A stretch of DNA of 64,000 nt, from positions 62,001 through 126,000 of the forward strand of contig JACDGL010000005.1 in the NCBI GenBank assembly GCA_013815385.1, given 5' to 3'. Made by a program: the position numbers and the translations under genes. Of this stretch, positions 9,453 through 17,733 are shown in pieces; the first letter of the stretch is position 1; each line of letters starts with the position of its first letter. The notes beneath the pieces were generated by a model. It made no database searches. It was not told where the DNA came from and saw only the letters and a list, made by a program, of their open reading frames with translations. The DNA comes from Taibaiella sp. GTDB taxonomy: Bacteria > Bacteroidota > Bacteroidia > Chitinophagales > Chitinophagaceae.

Positions 9453-11849
9453 ATGCGTTCTGCGTTACTCCTTGCAATCGCTTTCATTACTTGCAGTGCC
9501 TATGCCCAATCGGCACGCAACATTACCGGGGTTATAAAAGACAGTACCGGCAAGCCTGTTACCAACGTAGTTATAACATTATTGCAGGCCTCAGATTCTT
9601 CATGGGTGGCTACACAGCTATCTGCGGATGATGGTGCATTTACCTTTAAGGATGTTACAGTTGCAAAATATATTATTGATGCACGCTCATTAGAATTCGC
9701 TCCTGTGCAGGTTGTAGTAGCAAATATAAATCCGGTTATAGTAACACTAAAGAAAAATACGGCATCATTGAAGGATGTGGTCATCACAGCTACAAAGCCA
9801 TTGATAGAATTAGGATTAGGCAAAACAACTATAAATGTAGAAAACTCAATAACCAACGCAGGCCTCAATGTACTCGACCTATTAAAAAAGTCTCCCGGTA
9901 TTACGGTTAGTGCCAATAGTAATATTTCTATGCTGGGGAAGAATGGTGTGCAGGTAATGATCAACGAACGTCCTACGTACCTCTCGGGTCAGGAATTAGC
10001 AGATTATCTAAAAACGCTCTCAGCAAATGAAGTGGCTCAGCTGGAACTAATAACACAACCATCCTCCCGTTATGATGCTGAAGGCAACGCGGGCATTATC
10101 AATATCAGGCTGAAACGAAATAACAAGATCGGATTTAATGGCAATGGTTCTGTTACTTACGGGCAGAGTGTTTATCCGTGGGGAGAAGGCGATATGCGCG
10201 TTAACTACAGGAAAGGGAAAATGAATCTATATCTTACAGGCAGTACCAACAATGCAATCGGCTTTGCCGACTGGACAGAAACAGAAACATTTAAAGATGA
10301 TAATAATAATGTTACTGGTCAGCGCTCTTTCCATTCTCATCCTGTAGAGCATTTTGCAACCCATAGCTCACGCATCGGTGCTGATTACGAGTATTCATCA
10401 GCTAGCACTTTTGGCGGCAGTTTCAGTGGCACCTATCATACAAATACCAATCGCGATGATATTTCCTATCGTACCATTGATCTGGTCAATAAAGACACTG
10501 TCTATTCTCTTTCAAGAACACCCGACAATTTTGTACGCAAAGACCTTGCTGCCAATGCCTATTACACAACACATTTTAGCAAGCAAAGCGATCTCAATTT
10601 AAATTTTGATTACCTGCTGTATATCAATGATCCACACCAGCGTATATCAACATCATCCTCCGATGCCAATATGCTGCCATTGCCCGGTAATATAGAACTG
10701 CGCAGTGCCAAACCCACTGACATAAGCGTATACAGCGTTAAAGCAGATTATACAAATATGCTCACAGACAGTATAAAGCTGGAGGCAGGTATAAAAACAA
10801 GCTTCGTATCTACAGGTAATAATTCAATGTTCGATATCTACCGGAATGGTGTTTGGCAGCCCGATACTACACGCAGCAATCACTTTATTTACAACGAGAA
10901 TATCAATGCTTTATACTTAAGTCTCAATAAAGCATTTTCTTCCAGGTGGTCTGCGCAGGCAGGTATGCGGGCCGAAAATACAAATAGCAAGGGTACGCAA
11001 TTGGTACACGAACAGACTCTCTCGCGAAGCTATGTATCATTTTTCCCTACAGCATATATTTCTTACAAACTGGACTCTGCTAATGAATTCCAACTGAATT
11101 ATGGCAGGCGCATCGATCGTCCAGCTTATCAAACATTGAACCCATTTATCTATTATTCATTCCAGTACAATTATTTTGTTGGCAATCCTTATCTCCAGCC
11201 GCAATATACCAACAGTCTAGAGCTAAAGCATAGCTATAAGAACCAGCTCATTACTACCATCAGTTACGCGGCTACCAACAACGCCTTTAATGATATCCTT
11301 GCTAAAGACACCGCTGGTATTATATTTAGCACTACTAAGAATATCGCCAGTAGCAAAGTGCTTCATTGCTCCGTATTATTTAGCAAAGAGGTGTACAACT
11401 GGTGGATGCTGAATATGTCTGCGTCTGCATTCTATGCTGAATATATAGGGGTTACAGGCATACAATCTACAAAAGCAACAGGCACAGGGTACGTATTCCA
11501 TACAAGTAGCCAATTTACATTACCCAGCGGATGGAAGACAGAGCTTATGTACTACTTCGTTGGCACCAGTATTGCAGGGCTCACTTCCATTGCTGCGCCC
11601 ACACAATACATTAGCGTGGGGGTATCTAAGAAATTCGGCTCTGATAGTACATTAAGCCTGAACGTAAGCGATACTTTTTATATAAATACTTACGCCTACC
11701 ACGATACATTGCCGGGGTTTGAAACACGCACCACCTATCGTGGAAGTAGCAGAGCAGCCACACTTACATATGCTTATAACTTCGGTAAAAAAGCTGCACA
11801 ACATCAGGCAGATGCACCAGATGAAACCAAACGTATGAGGATATACTGA
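9453..11849 (+). CDS. TonB-dependent receptor-like outer membrane beta-barrel protein
   Basis: About 798 residues from the ATG at 9453, chosen because a clear signal peptide starts there (MRSALLLAIAFITCSAYAQ); the in-frame start at 9408 would add 15 residues before it. Residues about 22-105 are a carboxypeptidase-regulatory-like domain (NITGVIKDSTGKPVTNVVI). A plug-like region follows (LDLLKKSPGITVSANSNI, MLGKNGVQVMINERPTYL, NEVAQLELITQPSSRYDAEG). The rest is a barrel of the outer membrane beta-barrel family 3 type (PYLQPQYTNSLELKHSYKNQ). These receptors lack a recognised ligand. Flanking genes suggest no substrate. Confidence 0.88.
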   Translation: MRSALLLAIAFITCSAYAQSARNITGVIKDSTGKPVTNVVITLLQASDSSWVATQLSADDGAFTFKDVTVAKYIIDARSLEFAPVQVVVANINPVIVTLKKNTASLKDVVITATKPLIELGLGKTTINVENSITNAGLNVLDLLKKSPGITVSANSNISMLGKNGVQVMINERPTYLSGQELADYLKTLSANEVAQLELITQPSSRYDAEGNAGIINIRLKRNNKIGFNGNGSVTYGQSVYPWGEGDMRVNYRKGKMNLYLTGSTNNAIGFADWTETETFKDDNNNVTGQRSFHSHPVEHFATHSSRIGADYEYSSASTFGGSFSGTYHTNTNRDDISYRTIDLVNKDTVYSLSRTPDNFVRKDLAANAYYTTHFSKQSDLNLNFDYLLYINDPHQRISTSSSDANMLPLPGNIELRSAKPTDISVYSVKADYTNMLTDSIKLEAGIKTSFVSTGNNSMFDIYRNGVWQPDTTRSNHFIYNENINALYLSLNKAFSSRWSAQAGMRAENTNSKGTQLVHEQTLSRSYVSFFPTAYISYKLDSANEFQLNYGRRIDRPAYQTLNPFIYYSFQYNYFVGNPYLQPQYTNSLELKHSYKNQLITTISYAATNNAFNDILAKDTAGIIFSTTKNIASSKVLHCSVLFSKEVYNWWMLNMSASAFYAEYIGVTGIQSTKATGTGYVFHTSSQFTLPSGWKTELMYYFVGTSIAGLTSIAAPTQYISVGVSKKFGSDSTLSLNVSDTFYINTYAYHDTLPGFETRTTYRGSSRAATLTYAYNFGKKAAQHQADAPDETKRMRIY

Positions 11850-11895
11850 CAGATTATTAGGGCTGGTTGCTTAATTTTGCAGCTTAATCATTCCA

Positions 11896-12429
11896 TTGCA
11901 GAGTACTACTTACCAGACAGATCTTGCCATCATCTCTCTTACTGCCCAAAAGAAGCAGGAAGAGAACGACCGGTTTGCCAGTTCGCTACAGCACCAAGAC
12001 ACTTTGGCGCTTGATCGTCTTGTGCACGGGATCAACAAAACAGTGAGCGCTGCTATCGACTGCACCCAATGCGGTAATTGCTGCAAAACGCTTATCATCA
12101 ACGTCACCAGACCCGAAGCGGCCCACCTTGCCGATCACCTGGGTATGCCACTGGCAGATTTCAATGATAAATACATTGAGGAAAGCCAGCAGGGAAATTG
12201 TTTTATGAACACTATGCCATGCAACTTCCTATCTGAAAATAAATGTACAGTTTATACCAACCGCTTTAAAGAATGCCGCGATTTTCCGCATCTGCATAAG
12301 CCCGGTTTTCGTGCCCGCTTCGCCGGTACTTTAATGCACTATGGCAATTGTCCTATTATTTATAATGTGGTAGAGGAGCTGAAGCAGCAGCTTGCATTTT
12401 CAGATGCTCCTTCAGCGCCTGCCATATAG
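11896..12429 (+). CDS. YkgJ-family cysteine-cluster protein
   Basis: A 177-residue protein with the CxxCxxCC signature (CTQCGNCC, about residues 56-63), then further cysteines in a family-typical arrangement ([24 protein letters not shown] and HYGNCPI). The family is thought to bind zinc or an iron-sulfur centre; its role is unsettled. No ATG exists before the motif in this frame, so translation must begin at TTG 11896 or another non-ATG codon. A perfect -7 box TAATTTTG lies at 11872-11879. The 3' end overlaps the convergent DnaJ-like gene by 18 bases. Confidence 0.85.
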   Translation: MQSTTYQTDLAIISLTAQKKQEENDRFASSLQHQDTLALDRLVHGINKTVSAAIDCTQCGNCCKTLIINVTRPEAAHLADHLGMPLADFNDKYIEESQQGNCFMNTMPCNFLSENKCTVYTNRFKECRDFPHLHKPGFRARFAGTLMHYGNCPIIYNVVEELKQQLAFSDAPSAPAI

Positions 12430-13116
12430 ATACATAAGTACGCATAATGCCAGGGTTACCAGTATAATTACCAGCGGCAATCCTTTTCTTTTCTGCTCCT
12501 TCTTCTCCTTTTCCTGTAGCTGGCTGTGTATCTGTCGGATACTTTCTTCGGCACCTTCCGCAAGTAGCAGCATCCGTGCAGCCACACTATGACTATATCG
12601 CAGTTCCAGGCGCTCGGTAGCATGCAGCAGCACATTAATTATCGTTGCCCTTATTGCTTCATCCCCCTCATTTTTTAATACTGCCAGGTGCGAGTCTGAT
12701 AAGATGATCAATACATATTCCTGTAGTGCTGCATGGCTCATGCGGTAGGTATCTATATCGCTTATATGTTTTTTCAGTTTGTTGCTTTCCTTCAGTATCC
12801 ACTCAGGCGTTATGGCCTGGCGGTGCTGCATCCGGTTGCTCATCCCCGATAGCCAGCATTCCCCATCGTACTTTCTTCGGCTATGTACATCAGATAACAC
12901 GCTGTATGCCTCCTGTACCTCCCTGAAGTGTGCCTCTGCAAATGCATTGTTCACATTTGTATCGGGATGGTATTTAAATGCCAGCGCCCTGTATGCTTTT
13001 TTTATTTCAGCTACTGTTGCGCTAGCGGATATGCCCAGTGTTCGGTAGTGGTCTTTTGGTTGCAAATCAGCACAGGTATATCTTGCAAATGTAATAGTAA
13101 CGGGCTGTATAAGCAC
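12412..13116 (-). CDS. Membrane-anchored J-domain (DnaJ-like) protein
   Basis: A 234-residue protein. The J domain spans about residues 20-85 ([24 protein letters not shown] with the HPD triad in KYHPDTN). The middle is helical and charged, and residues about 213-230 form one transmembrane helix ([18 protein letters not shown]), so this is a tail-anchored cochaperone that should stimulate an Hsp70. There is no G/F or zinc-finger region, so it is not DnaJ itself. The longest frame starts at GTG 13116. A perfect -7 box, TACATTTG, lies inside that N-terminus at 13086-13093 on the same strand, so TTG 13065 just before QPKDHY is a credible alternative start. Confidence 0.85.
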   Translation of the reverse strand: MLIQPVTITFARYTCADLQPKDHYRTLGISASATVAEIKKAYRALAFKYHPDTNVNNAFAEAHFREVQEAYSVLSDVHSRRKYDGECWLSGMSNRMQHRQAITPEWILKESNKLKKHISDIDTYRMSHAALQEYVLIILSDSHLAVLKNEGDEAIRATIINVLLHATERLELRYSHSVAARMLLLAEGAEESIRQIHSQLQEKEKKEQKRKGLPLVIILVTLALCVLMYLYGRR

Positions 13117-13143
13117 ACCTTATAGATGCATTAACTGTATGGA

Positions 13144-13175
13144 TTTGGTAATTGATGTACATACATCTAAATTTG
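13144..13175 (+). promoter_or_regulatory. Bacteroidota-type promoter of the DOPA dioxygenase-like gene
   Basis: TTTG at 13144-13147, a 20-base spacer, then TAAATTTG at 13168-13175: a full match to TTTG-N17-23-TAnnTTTG. The ATG follows at 13196. Confidence 0.65.
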
Positions 13176-13195
13176 TATGGTAATAACTTATCATT

Positions 13196-14080
13196 ATGGA
13201 TAGGCGTTCTTTCATCAAAAACAGTGGGCTGCTGGCAATGGCCCCATTTCTTCCTATGAATGGTTTATCAGCTTTAGCAGCACTCGGTAATAGCCTGGCC
13301 CCTGCATCCCGCATGCCTGCACTATTCATCGGCCATGGCAGTCCTATGAATGCAATTGACGACAATGAATTCAGCAGGAGTTGGAAAGCGCTTGGCAAAA
13401 CATTGCCCCGTCCCCAGGCTATCCTTTCCATATCGGCACACTGGCTTACCAATGGCACCAGCGTTACAGCCATGGCGCAACCGAAAACAATTCACGATTT
13501 CGGCGGCTTCCCTAAGAATCTGTTCGACCAGCAATACAATGCGCCGGGTGCTCCCGAACTGGCTAAGTCCACGCAGGATCTAATAACAACAACATCTGTA
13601 CATGCTGACAATACCTGGGGACTGGATCATGGTACGTGGAGCGTATTGCTGCCTATGTATCCTGCTGCTGATATTCCCGTTTACCAGCTAAGCCTCGACT
13701 ATGATAAGCCTGCATCCTACCACTACGAATTAGGACAGCAGCTCAATAAGCTACGCGATAAGGGCGTGCTGATTATTGGCAGTGGCAACCTTGTCCACAA
13801 CCTACAGCGTGTGGACTGGAGCGGTGGTAACACGGTGTATGACTGGGCGCAGGAGTTTGATACCAAAATGAGCGGCTGGATACAAACCGGCGATCATAAG
13901 TCGCTTGTCAATTACCAGCAGATACTGGGCAATACAGCCACTATGGCACACCCTACTTACGATCATCTGCTGCCATTATTTTACATCATGGGGCTACAGC
14001 AAAAAGAAGAGCAGGTTACCTTCTTCAATTCCAAGTTCGATATGGGCTCCATATCTATGCGCTCATTGCAGATAGCTTAA
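13196..14080 (+). CDS. ygiD: 4,5-DOPA-extradiol-dioxygenase-like protein (LigB/YgiD family) with Tat-like signal
   Basis: A 294-residue LigB-superfamily protein. After a presequence, the mature part shows FIGHGSPMNAIDDNEFSRSW, LSISAHWLTNGT and HDFGGFPKNLFDQQYNAPG, with histidines expected to bind the active-site metal, and GSGNLVHNLQRVDW near residue 200. YgiD-type enzymes open catechol rings, but the natural substrate in this organism is unknown. The N-terminus MDRRSFIKNSGLLAMAPFLP has twin arginines in a Tat-like context followed by a hydrophobic stretch, so export of the folded metalloenzyme is likely; E. coli YgiD lacks this. Its promoter is at 13144-13175. Confidence 0.9.
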   Translation: MDRRSFIKNSGLLAMAPFLPMNGLSALAALGNSLAPASRMPALFIGHGSPMNAIDDNEFSRSWKALGKTLPRPQAILSISAHWLTNGTSVTAMAQPKTIHDFGGFPKNLFDQQYNAPGAPELAKSTQDLITTTSVHADNTWGLDHGTWSVLLPMYPAADIPVYQLSLDYDKPASYHYELGQQLNKLRDKGVLIIGSGNLVHNLQRVDWSGGNTVYDWAQEFDTKMSGWIQTGDHKSLVNYQQILGNTATMAHPTYDHLLPLFYIMGLQQKEEQVTFFNSKFDMGSISMRSLQIA

Positions 14081-14107
14081 CACGGGTTGCTCTATCTTTG
14101 CCACCTT

Positions 14108-14602
14108 ATGAACACCGCATACCTGCTGCTCGGCGGCAACGAAGGGGATACAACCCTGTACCTGCAAAGCGCCTATGGGCTTATTTCCGCTTCGTGCGGC
14201 GCTATTATCCAATACTCCCCTGTTTACCAAACCGCAGCATGGGGGCTCCAGGAGCAACCCGATTTTCTGAACCAGGTAATTGCCATCCATACCACGCTAT
14301 CTCCATTCATCCTGCTGGAAAAAATTCAGGATATAGAGAAGGAGTTGGGGAGGCAACGCACCATCAAATGGGGGCAACGTACACTGGATATAGACATATT
14401 GCTTTATGATGATGTAGTAATAGATACACCCCTGCTCACCATCCCTCACCCATCTACGCCAATGCGCCGTTTCACGCTGGCACCACTGGCTGCCATAGCA
14501 CCTGCATATGTGCATCCTGTGCTGAAAAAAACTATACAGGAACTGCTGGATGAATGTCCTGATCCCTTGCCCACCCTGCGTTTAGATATTAACCTGCATT
14601 AG
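14108..14602 (+). CDS. folK: 2-amino-4-hydroxy-6-hydroxymethyldihydropteridine pyrophosphokinase
   Basis: 164 residues from the ATG at 14108, chosen because the family N-terminus reads MNTAYLLLGGNEGD; the upstream in-frame start at 14087 adds seven unrelated residues. HPPK makes the pyrophosphorylated pterin for folate synthesis. Signatures present: LLLGGNEGD, WGLQEQPDFLNQV, KELGRQRTIKWGQRTLDIDI and the catalytic PHPSTPMRRFTLAPLA. A perfect -7 box, TATCTTTG (14093-14100), ends only 7 bases before the ATG, so the mRNA may be almost leaderless. The deoxynucleoside kinase follows 52 bases later. Confidence 0.95.
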   Translation: MNTAYLLLGGNEGDTTLYLQSAYGLISASCGAIIQYSPVYQTAAWGLQEQPDFLNQVIAIHTTLSPFILLEKIQDIEKELGRQRTIKWGQRTLDIDILLYDDVVIDTPLLTIPHPSTPMRRFTLAPLAAIAPAYVHPVLKKTIQELLDECPDPLPTLRLDINLH

Positions 14603-14654
14603 ATATCCACATTATTTCATCGTTGCGTGGTGTGCCCTTATCTTTAGGCTTTCT

Positions 14655-15287
14655 ATGTCTTACAAGTATATTGCTATAGAGGGGAATATTGGTTCCGGTA
14701 AAAGTTCATTGGCGCGGCTGCTGGCTGCCCACTACGATGCGCGGCTGGTGCTCGAGGAGTTTGCCGACAATAACTTCCTCGCGAAATTCTACCAGGATGC
14801 GGATCGCTATGCATTCCCATTAGAGCTGTCCTTTCTTGCTGATCGTTATACACAGTTGAGACAATTACTATCAGCGCAGGATCTATTTCGCGAAAAGATC
14901 GTTACCGATTATTTGTTTACCAAGAGCAAGTTGTTTGCTCGGGTCAATCTGCGGGAACATGAGTACGAGTTATTTCAGAAACTGTTTGGTATCATAGATC
15001 CCCAGCTATCACCACCCGATCTGCTCATCTACCTTCATGCCCCCGTCAATCGCCTGCAGCAGAATATCAAAAAGCGCGGCCGTGCCTATGAGCAGAATAT
15101 AACCGGCGAATATCTGGAGAAAGTGCAGGCCGTATACCAGCAATACCTGAAGCAGGAGATACAGAAAACCATCATCATAGATACCTCTACCGTAGATTTT
15201 GTGAGCAACCCCGCCCACTTCCAGTCAATAGTCGATTTTCTGGATAAGGATTATGATTTTAAGACGCACTACATCTCTGTACAGTAA
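14655..15287 (+). CDS. Deoxynucleoside kinase (dGK/dAK-type)
   Basis: A 210-residue P-loop kinase that phosphorylates deoxynucleosides for salvage. The Walker A motif is in YIAIEGNIGSGKSSLARLL at residues 4-22. Also present are LEEFADNNFLAKFYQD (substrate-binding Glu), FLADRYTQL, and the LID-type arginines in KKRGRAYEQNI. The base preference (dAdo, dGuo or dCyd) cannot be decided from sequence. The variant box TATCTTTA (14639-14646) lies 9 bases before the ATG. The stop is 6 bases from the stop of the convergent histidine kinase. Confidence 0.9.
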   Translation: MSYKYIAIEGNIGSGKSSLARLLAAHYDARLVLEEFADNNFLAKFYQDADRYAFPLELSFLADRYTQLRQLLSAQDLFREKIVTDYLFTKSKLFARVNLREHEYELFQKLFGIIDPQLSPPDLLIYLHAPVNRLQQNIKKRGRAYEQNITGEYLEKVQAVYQQYLKQEIQKTIIIDTSTVDFVSNPAHFQSIVDFLDKDYDFKTHYISVQ

Positions 15288-15293
15288 ATTGCA

Positions 15294-17411
15294 TCATACA
15301 CCACTAAGCAGCGACAGGGTGAACTTTGCCCCTTTCCCTTCCTTGCTATCTATATCTATTTTGCCGCCGTTCTTCTCTGCCAGCTCGTAGCACAGATATA
15401 GCCCCAGGCCTGTGCCTTTTTCGCCTTCCGTGCCGCGGGTAGTAAACAGCATCCTGTTCCTTGCCTGCTCCAACTGTTCCACATTCAGCCCTATGCCGCT
15501 GTCTATAATATGGATGAACACCTTGCTTCCTATCTCGTTTACTTTTATAGTAATGTTTCCGCCTACAGGGGTAAACTTCACTGCATTGTTTATCAGGTTG
15601 CGCAGCAATATAGTTACATGGTCGTGGTCAGCAAAGCACGTTATGCCCGGCTTACCTTCCTTTATATCTATTGTCAAATTTTTTGCCGCTATGGCCACAT
15701 CATACAGCCCCAGGCAATTGTTTATCACATCCATAATATTCAGCGTCACGGGGCTTATAGATAAGCCCTGCATCTGGCTCTTAGCCCATTGCAGCATCTT
15801 ATCCATTGCATCATTTAAAAAACGCACATTTACCTGCACCTCTGCTACATAGACAGTAAACTCGTCTGTGCTGATACTGCCATCCTGTACCAGATCCAGC
15901 AGCGATTGCAGACTGTTTATAGGCCCCTTCAGGTCATGCGCTATTATGGAGAACAGCTTATCTTTTGTTTTATTTATCTCCTCTACCCGATCCTTTATCT
16001 GTATCAGTTCTTCTTCTCTTTGTTTTTGCTTGTCTATATCCTGGTACAGACCTCTTAGCCGTACCACACGCCCACTGTTATCCTTTATAGGTATGCCTAT
16101 AGACCGTATCCATTTTACATTCCCCTTTACTGTTATCAGCTTCACTTCTATATCAAAGGGCGCTCCGTCTTTCTGCGCTTTATGCATCGCCTCATTGATG
16201 AGTGCATGGTGCTCAGGGGCATAGTTTGCCAGCCGGTTGACTGTTAATTTATAATCAGGCTCCGCTTCGTAGATATCATAAATGGTCTTAGACCACTTCA
16301 TTTCTTTTTTCAGTATATCCATATCCCATGCCCCCAGCAGCGCTATCTTACCTGCTTCTTCCAGCAGGAACTGGTTGTCGGTAACTTCCATACGGGCATT
16401 TACCATATCTTCTACATCTATCAGGGATCCTGCCATGCGTATGGGCCTGCCATCCTCGTCCCATTTGGCCTGTCCGCTTATCTCGTACCAGCGGTAAGTG
16501 TCATCTTTATGCTTCAGGCGCACTTCTTCTTTATACGGTTCCTGGTGCAGCAGGTGCCGGAGTGTGGCCGTCTGTACCCGCTCCTTATCGTTGGGGTGCA
16601 GCAATTGCTCTGTAAAACATGCGTAGGTGGCGGGTATTTCATTTTCTTCGTAGCCCAGCAGCTGGTAGAATTTCGCTGACCATTGCTCCTGCCCGGTTTC
16701 TATATCCCTATCCCACACACCGGCAGCTATGCCCTTTACCAGAAGTTCGTAAGTATCATTCAGCGCTTTGCGCAGGTGGCTCTGGCTCTCCAGCTCATCC
16801 TGCTGGCGTATCATCTTATTATACCCGTGCATCAGCTTTTTATGGTAAGGGTATATGAATACCAACATTTCCAGCACTAATACCAGCGCCGATAGCAATA
16901 GGATGGTTGCCTCCGAGCGCTGCGCATATTGCTGGTGCCTTTCGGCAGCATACTCCAGGCTATTTACTATAGCATCCATACGCGGCAGGTATTGCTGCGC
17001 GCGCGCATTTATTTCATTGAGCAGTGTGGCATTTATCTTACCGTTGCCAGCCTGTAAAAAGGAATGGTACAACGCTTGCTCCACAGGGCCTATGGCCGCT
17101 ATCTGCCGGGTAAGTGCAGGGTCGTACCGGGTTAGGTTAGCGCTATTATGCGTTAGCGCGTAGTGTACCTGGTTCCATGTACGGGCATTGTCCAGTATCT
17201 GCTGTTTTTTATTGCCGCCCAGGTAGTCTTCGTAGCATAGCTTTGTTACCAACTGGCTTAGCATGCGCTGCCGGCCTGCGTCATTAAGCACTCTGGGATA
17301 GCGGGTATTGCGCCGGGCCTCCTTTTCTATTTTTGCATAGTTGATACCGGCAAGTGCCGCTATGGAAAGGAAGAATAAAATATATGGCCAGTAGAATTTA
17401 TTTTTCAGCAT
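15294..17411 (-). CDS. Sensor histidine kinase with PilJ-like sensor and two PAS domains
   Basis: A 705-residue membrane kinase. A first transmembrane helix is near residues 7-25. A periplasmic type-IV-pili/PilJ-like four-helix domain follows, with the family motif AGRQRMLSQLVTKLC. The second helix is near 166-190 (LLLSALVLVLEMLVFIY). Two PAS/PAC modules follow (about 215-335 and 345-465; YRWYEISGQAKWDEDG and VKWIRSIGIPIKDNSG), then HisKA (FSIIAHDLKGPINSLQSLLD, phospho-acceptor His) and HATPase_c (NLINNAVKFTP, DSGIGL, GEKGTGLGLYLCYELAEKNGG). There is no receiver domain and no adjacent response regulator, so it is an orphan; the signal is unknown. Confidence 0.93.
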   Translation of the reverse strand: MLKNKFYWPYILFFLSIAALAGINYAKIEKEARRNTRYPRVLNDAGRQRMLSQLVTKLCYEDYLGGNKKQQILDNARTWNQVHYALTHNSANLTRYDPALTRQIAAIGPVEQALYHSFLQAGNGKINATLLNEINARAQQYLPRMDAIVNSLEYAAERHQQYAQRSEATILLLSALVLVLEMLVFIYPYHKKLMHGYNKMIRQQDELESQSHLRKALNDTYELLVKGIAAGVWDRDIETGQEQWSAKFYQLLGYEENEIPATYACFTEQLLHPNDKERVQTATLRHLLHQEPYKEEVRLKHKDDTYRWYEISGQAKWDEDGRPIRMAGSLIDVEDMVNARMEVTDNQFLLEEAGKIALLGAWDMDILKKEMKWSKTIYDIYEAEPDYKLTVNRLANYAPEHHALINEAMHKAQKDGAPFDIEVKLITVKGNVKWIRSIGIPIKDNSGRVVRLRGLYQDIDKQKQREEELIQIKDRVEEINKTKDKLFSIIAHDLKGPINSLQSLLDLVQDGSISTDEFTVYVAEVQVNVRFLNDAMDKMLQWAKSQMQGLSISPVTLNIMDVINNCLGLYDVAIAAKNLTIDIKEGKPGITCFADHDHVTILLRNLINNAVKFTPVGGNITIKVNEIGSKVFIHIIDSGIGLNVEQLEQARNRMLFTTRGTEGEKGTGLGLYLCYELAEKNGGKIDIDSKEGKGAKFTLSLLSGV

Positions 17412-17529
17412 TTTTCCGCAGTGTGTATGCGCAGGGAATAAGGTGTATGTGCCTAAAATTATTCTTTTTCATGCATTTACAGGTTATTTTAATAATTCAT
17501 TGTTTTTAATTGTCCTATATCTTTACCAT

Positions 17530-17730
17530 ATGGAATTACAGTCTGTTATTACCTGCCCTGCCTGCGGCCATAAAAAGACGGAGCAGATGCCGGTAGATGC
17601 CTGTACCTATTTTTATGAGTGTGAGCAATGCAAAGCAAGGCTAAAACCACTACCCGGCGACTGTTGCGTATTTTGCAGCTACGGCACTGTAAAATGCCCA
17701 CCTATACAACAAGGGCAGAAGTGCTGCTAG
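17530..17730 (+). CDS. Small cysteine-rich zinc-ribbon-like protein
   Basis: 66 residues from the ATG at 17530. An upstream in-frame start at 17443 would add 29 hydrophobic residues that do not fit the rest. The sequence has paired cysteines (CPACGH, CEQCKA, GDCCVFCSYG, CPP, CC), typical of small zinc- or metal-binding proteins, and the GDCCVFCSYG block looks conserved in family members. Function unknown. A -7-like box TATCTTTA (17518-17525) precedes the start by 4 bases. The stop lies 3 bases from the stop of the convergent terminase-like gene. Confidence 0.75.
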   Translation: MELQSVITCPACGHKKTEQMPVDACTYFYECEQCKARLKPLPGDCCVFCSYGTVKCPPIQQGQKCC

Positions 17731-17733
17731 CTT

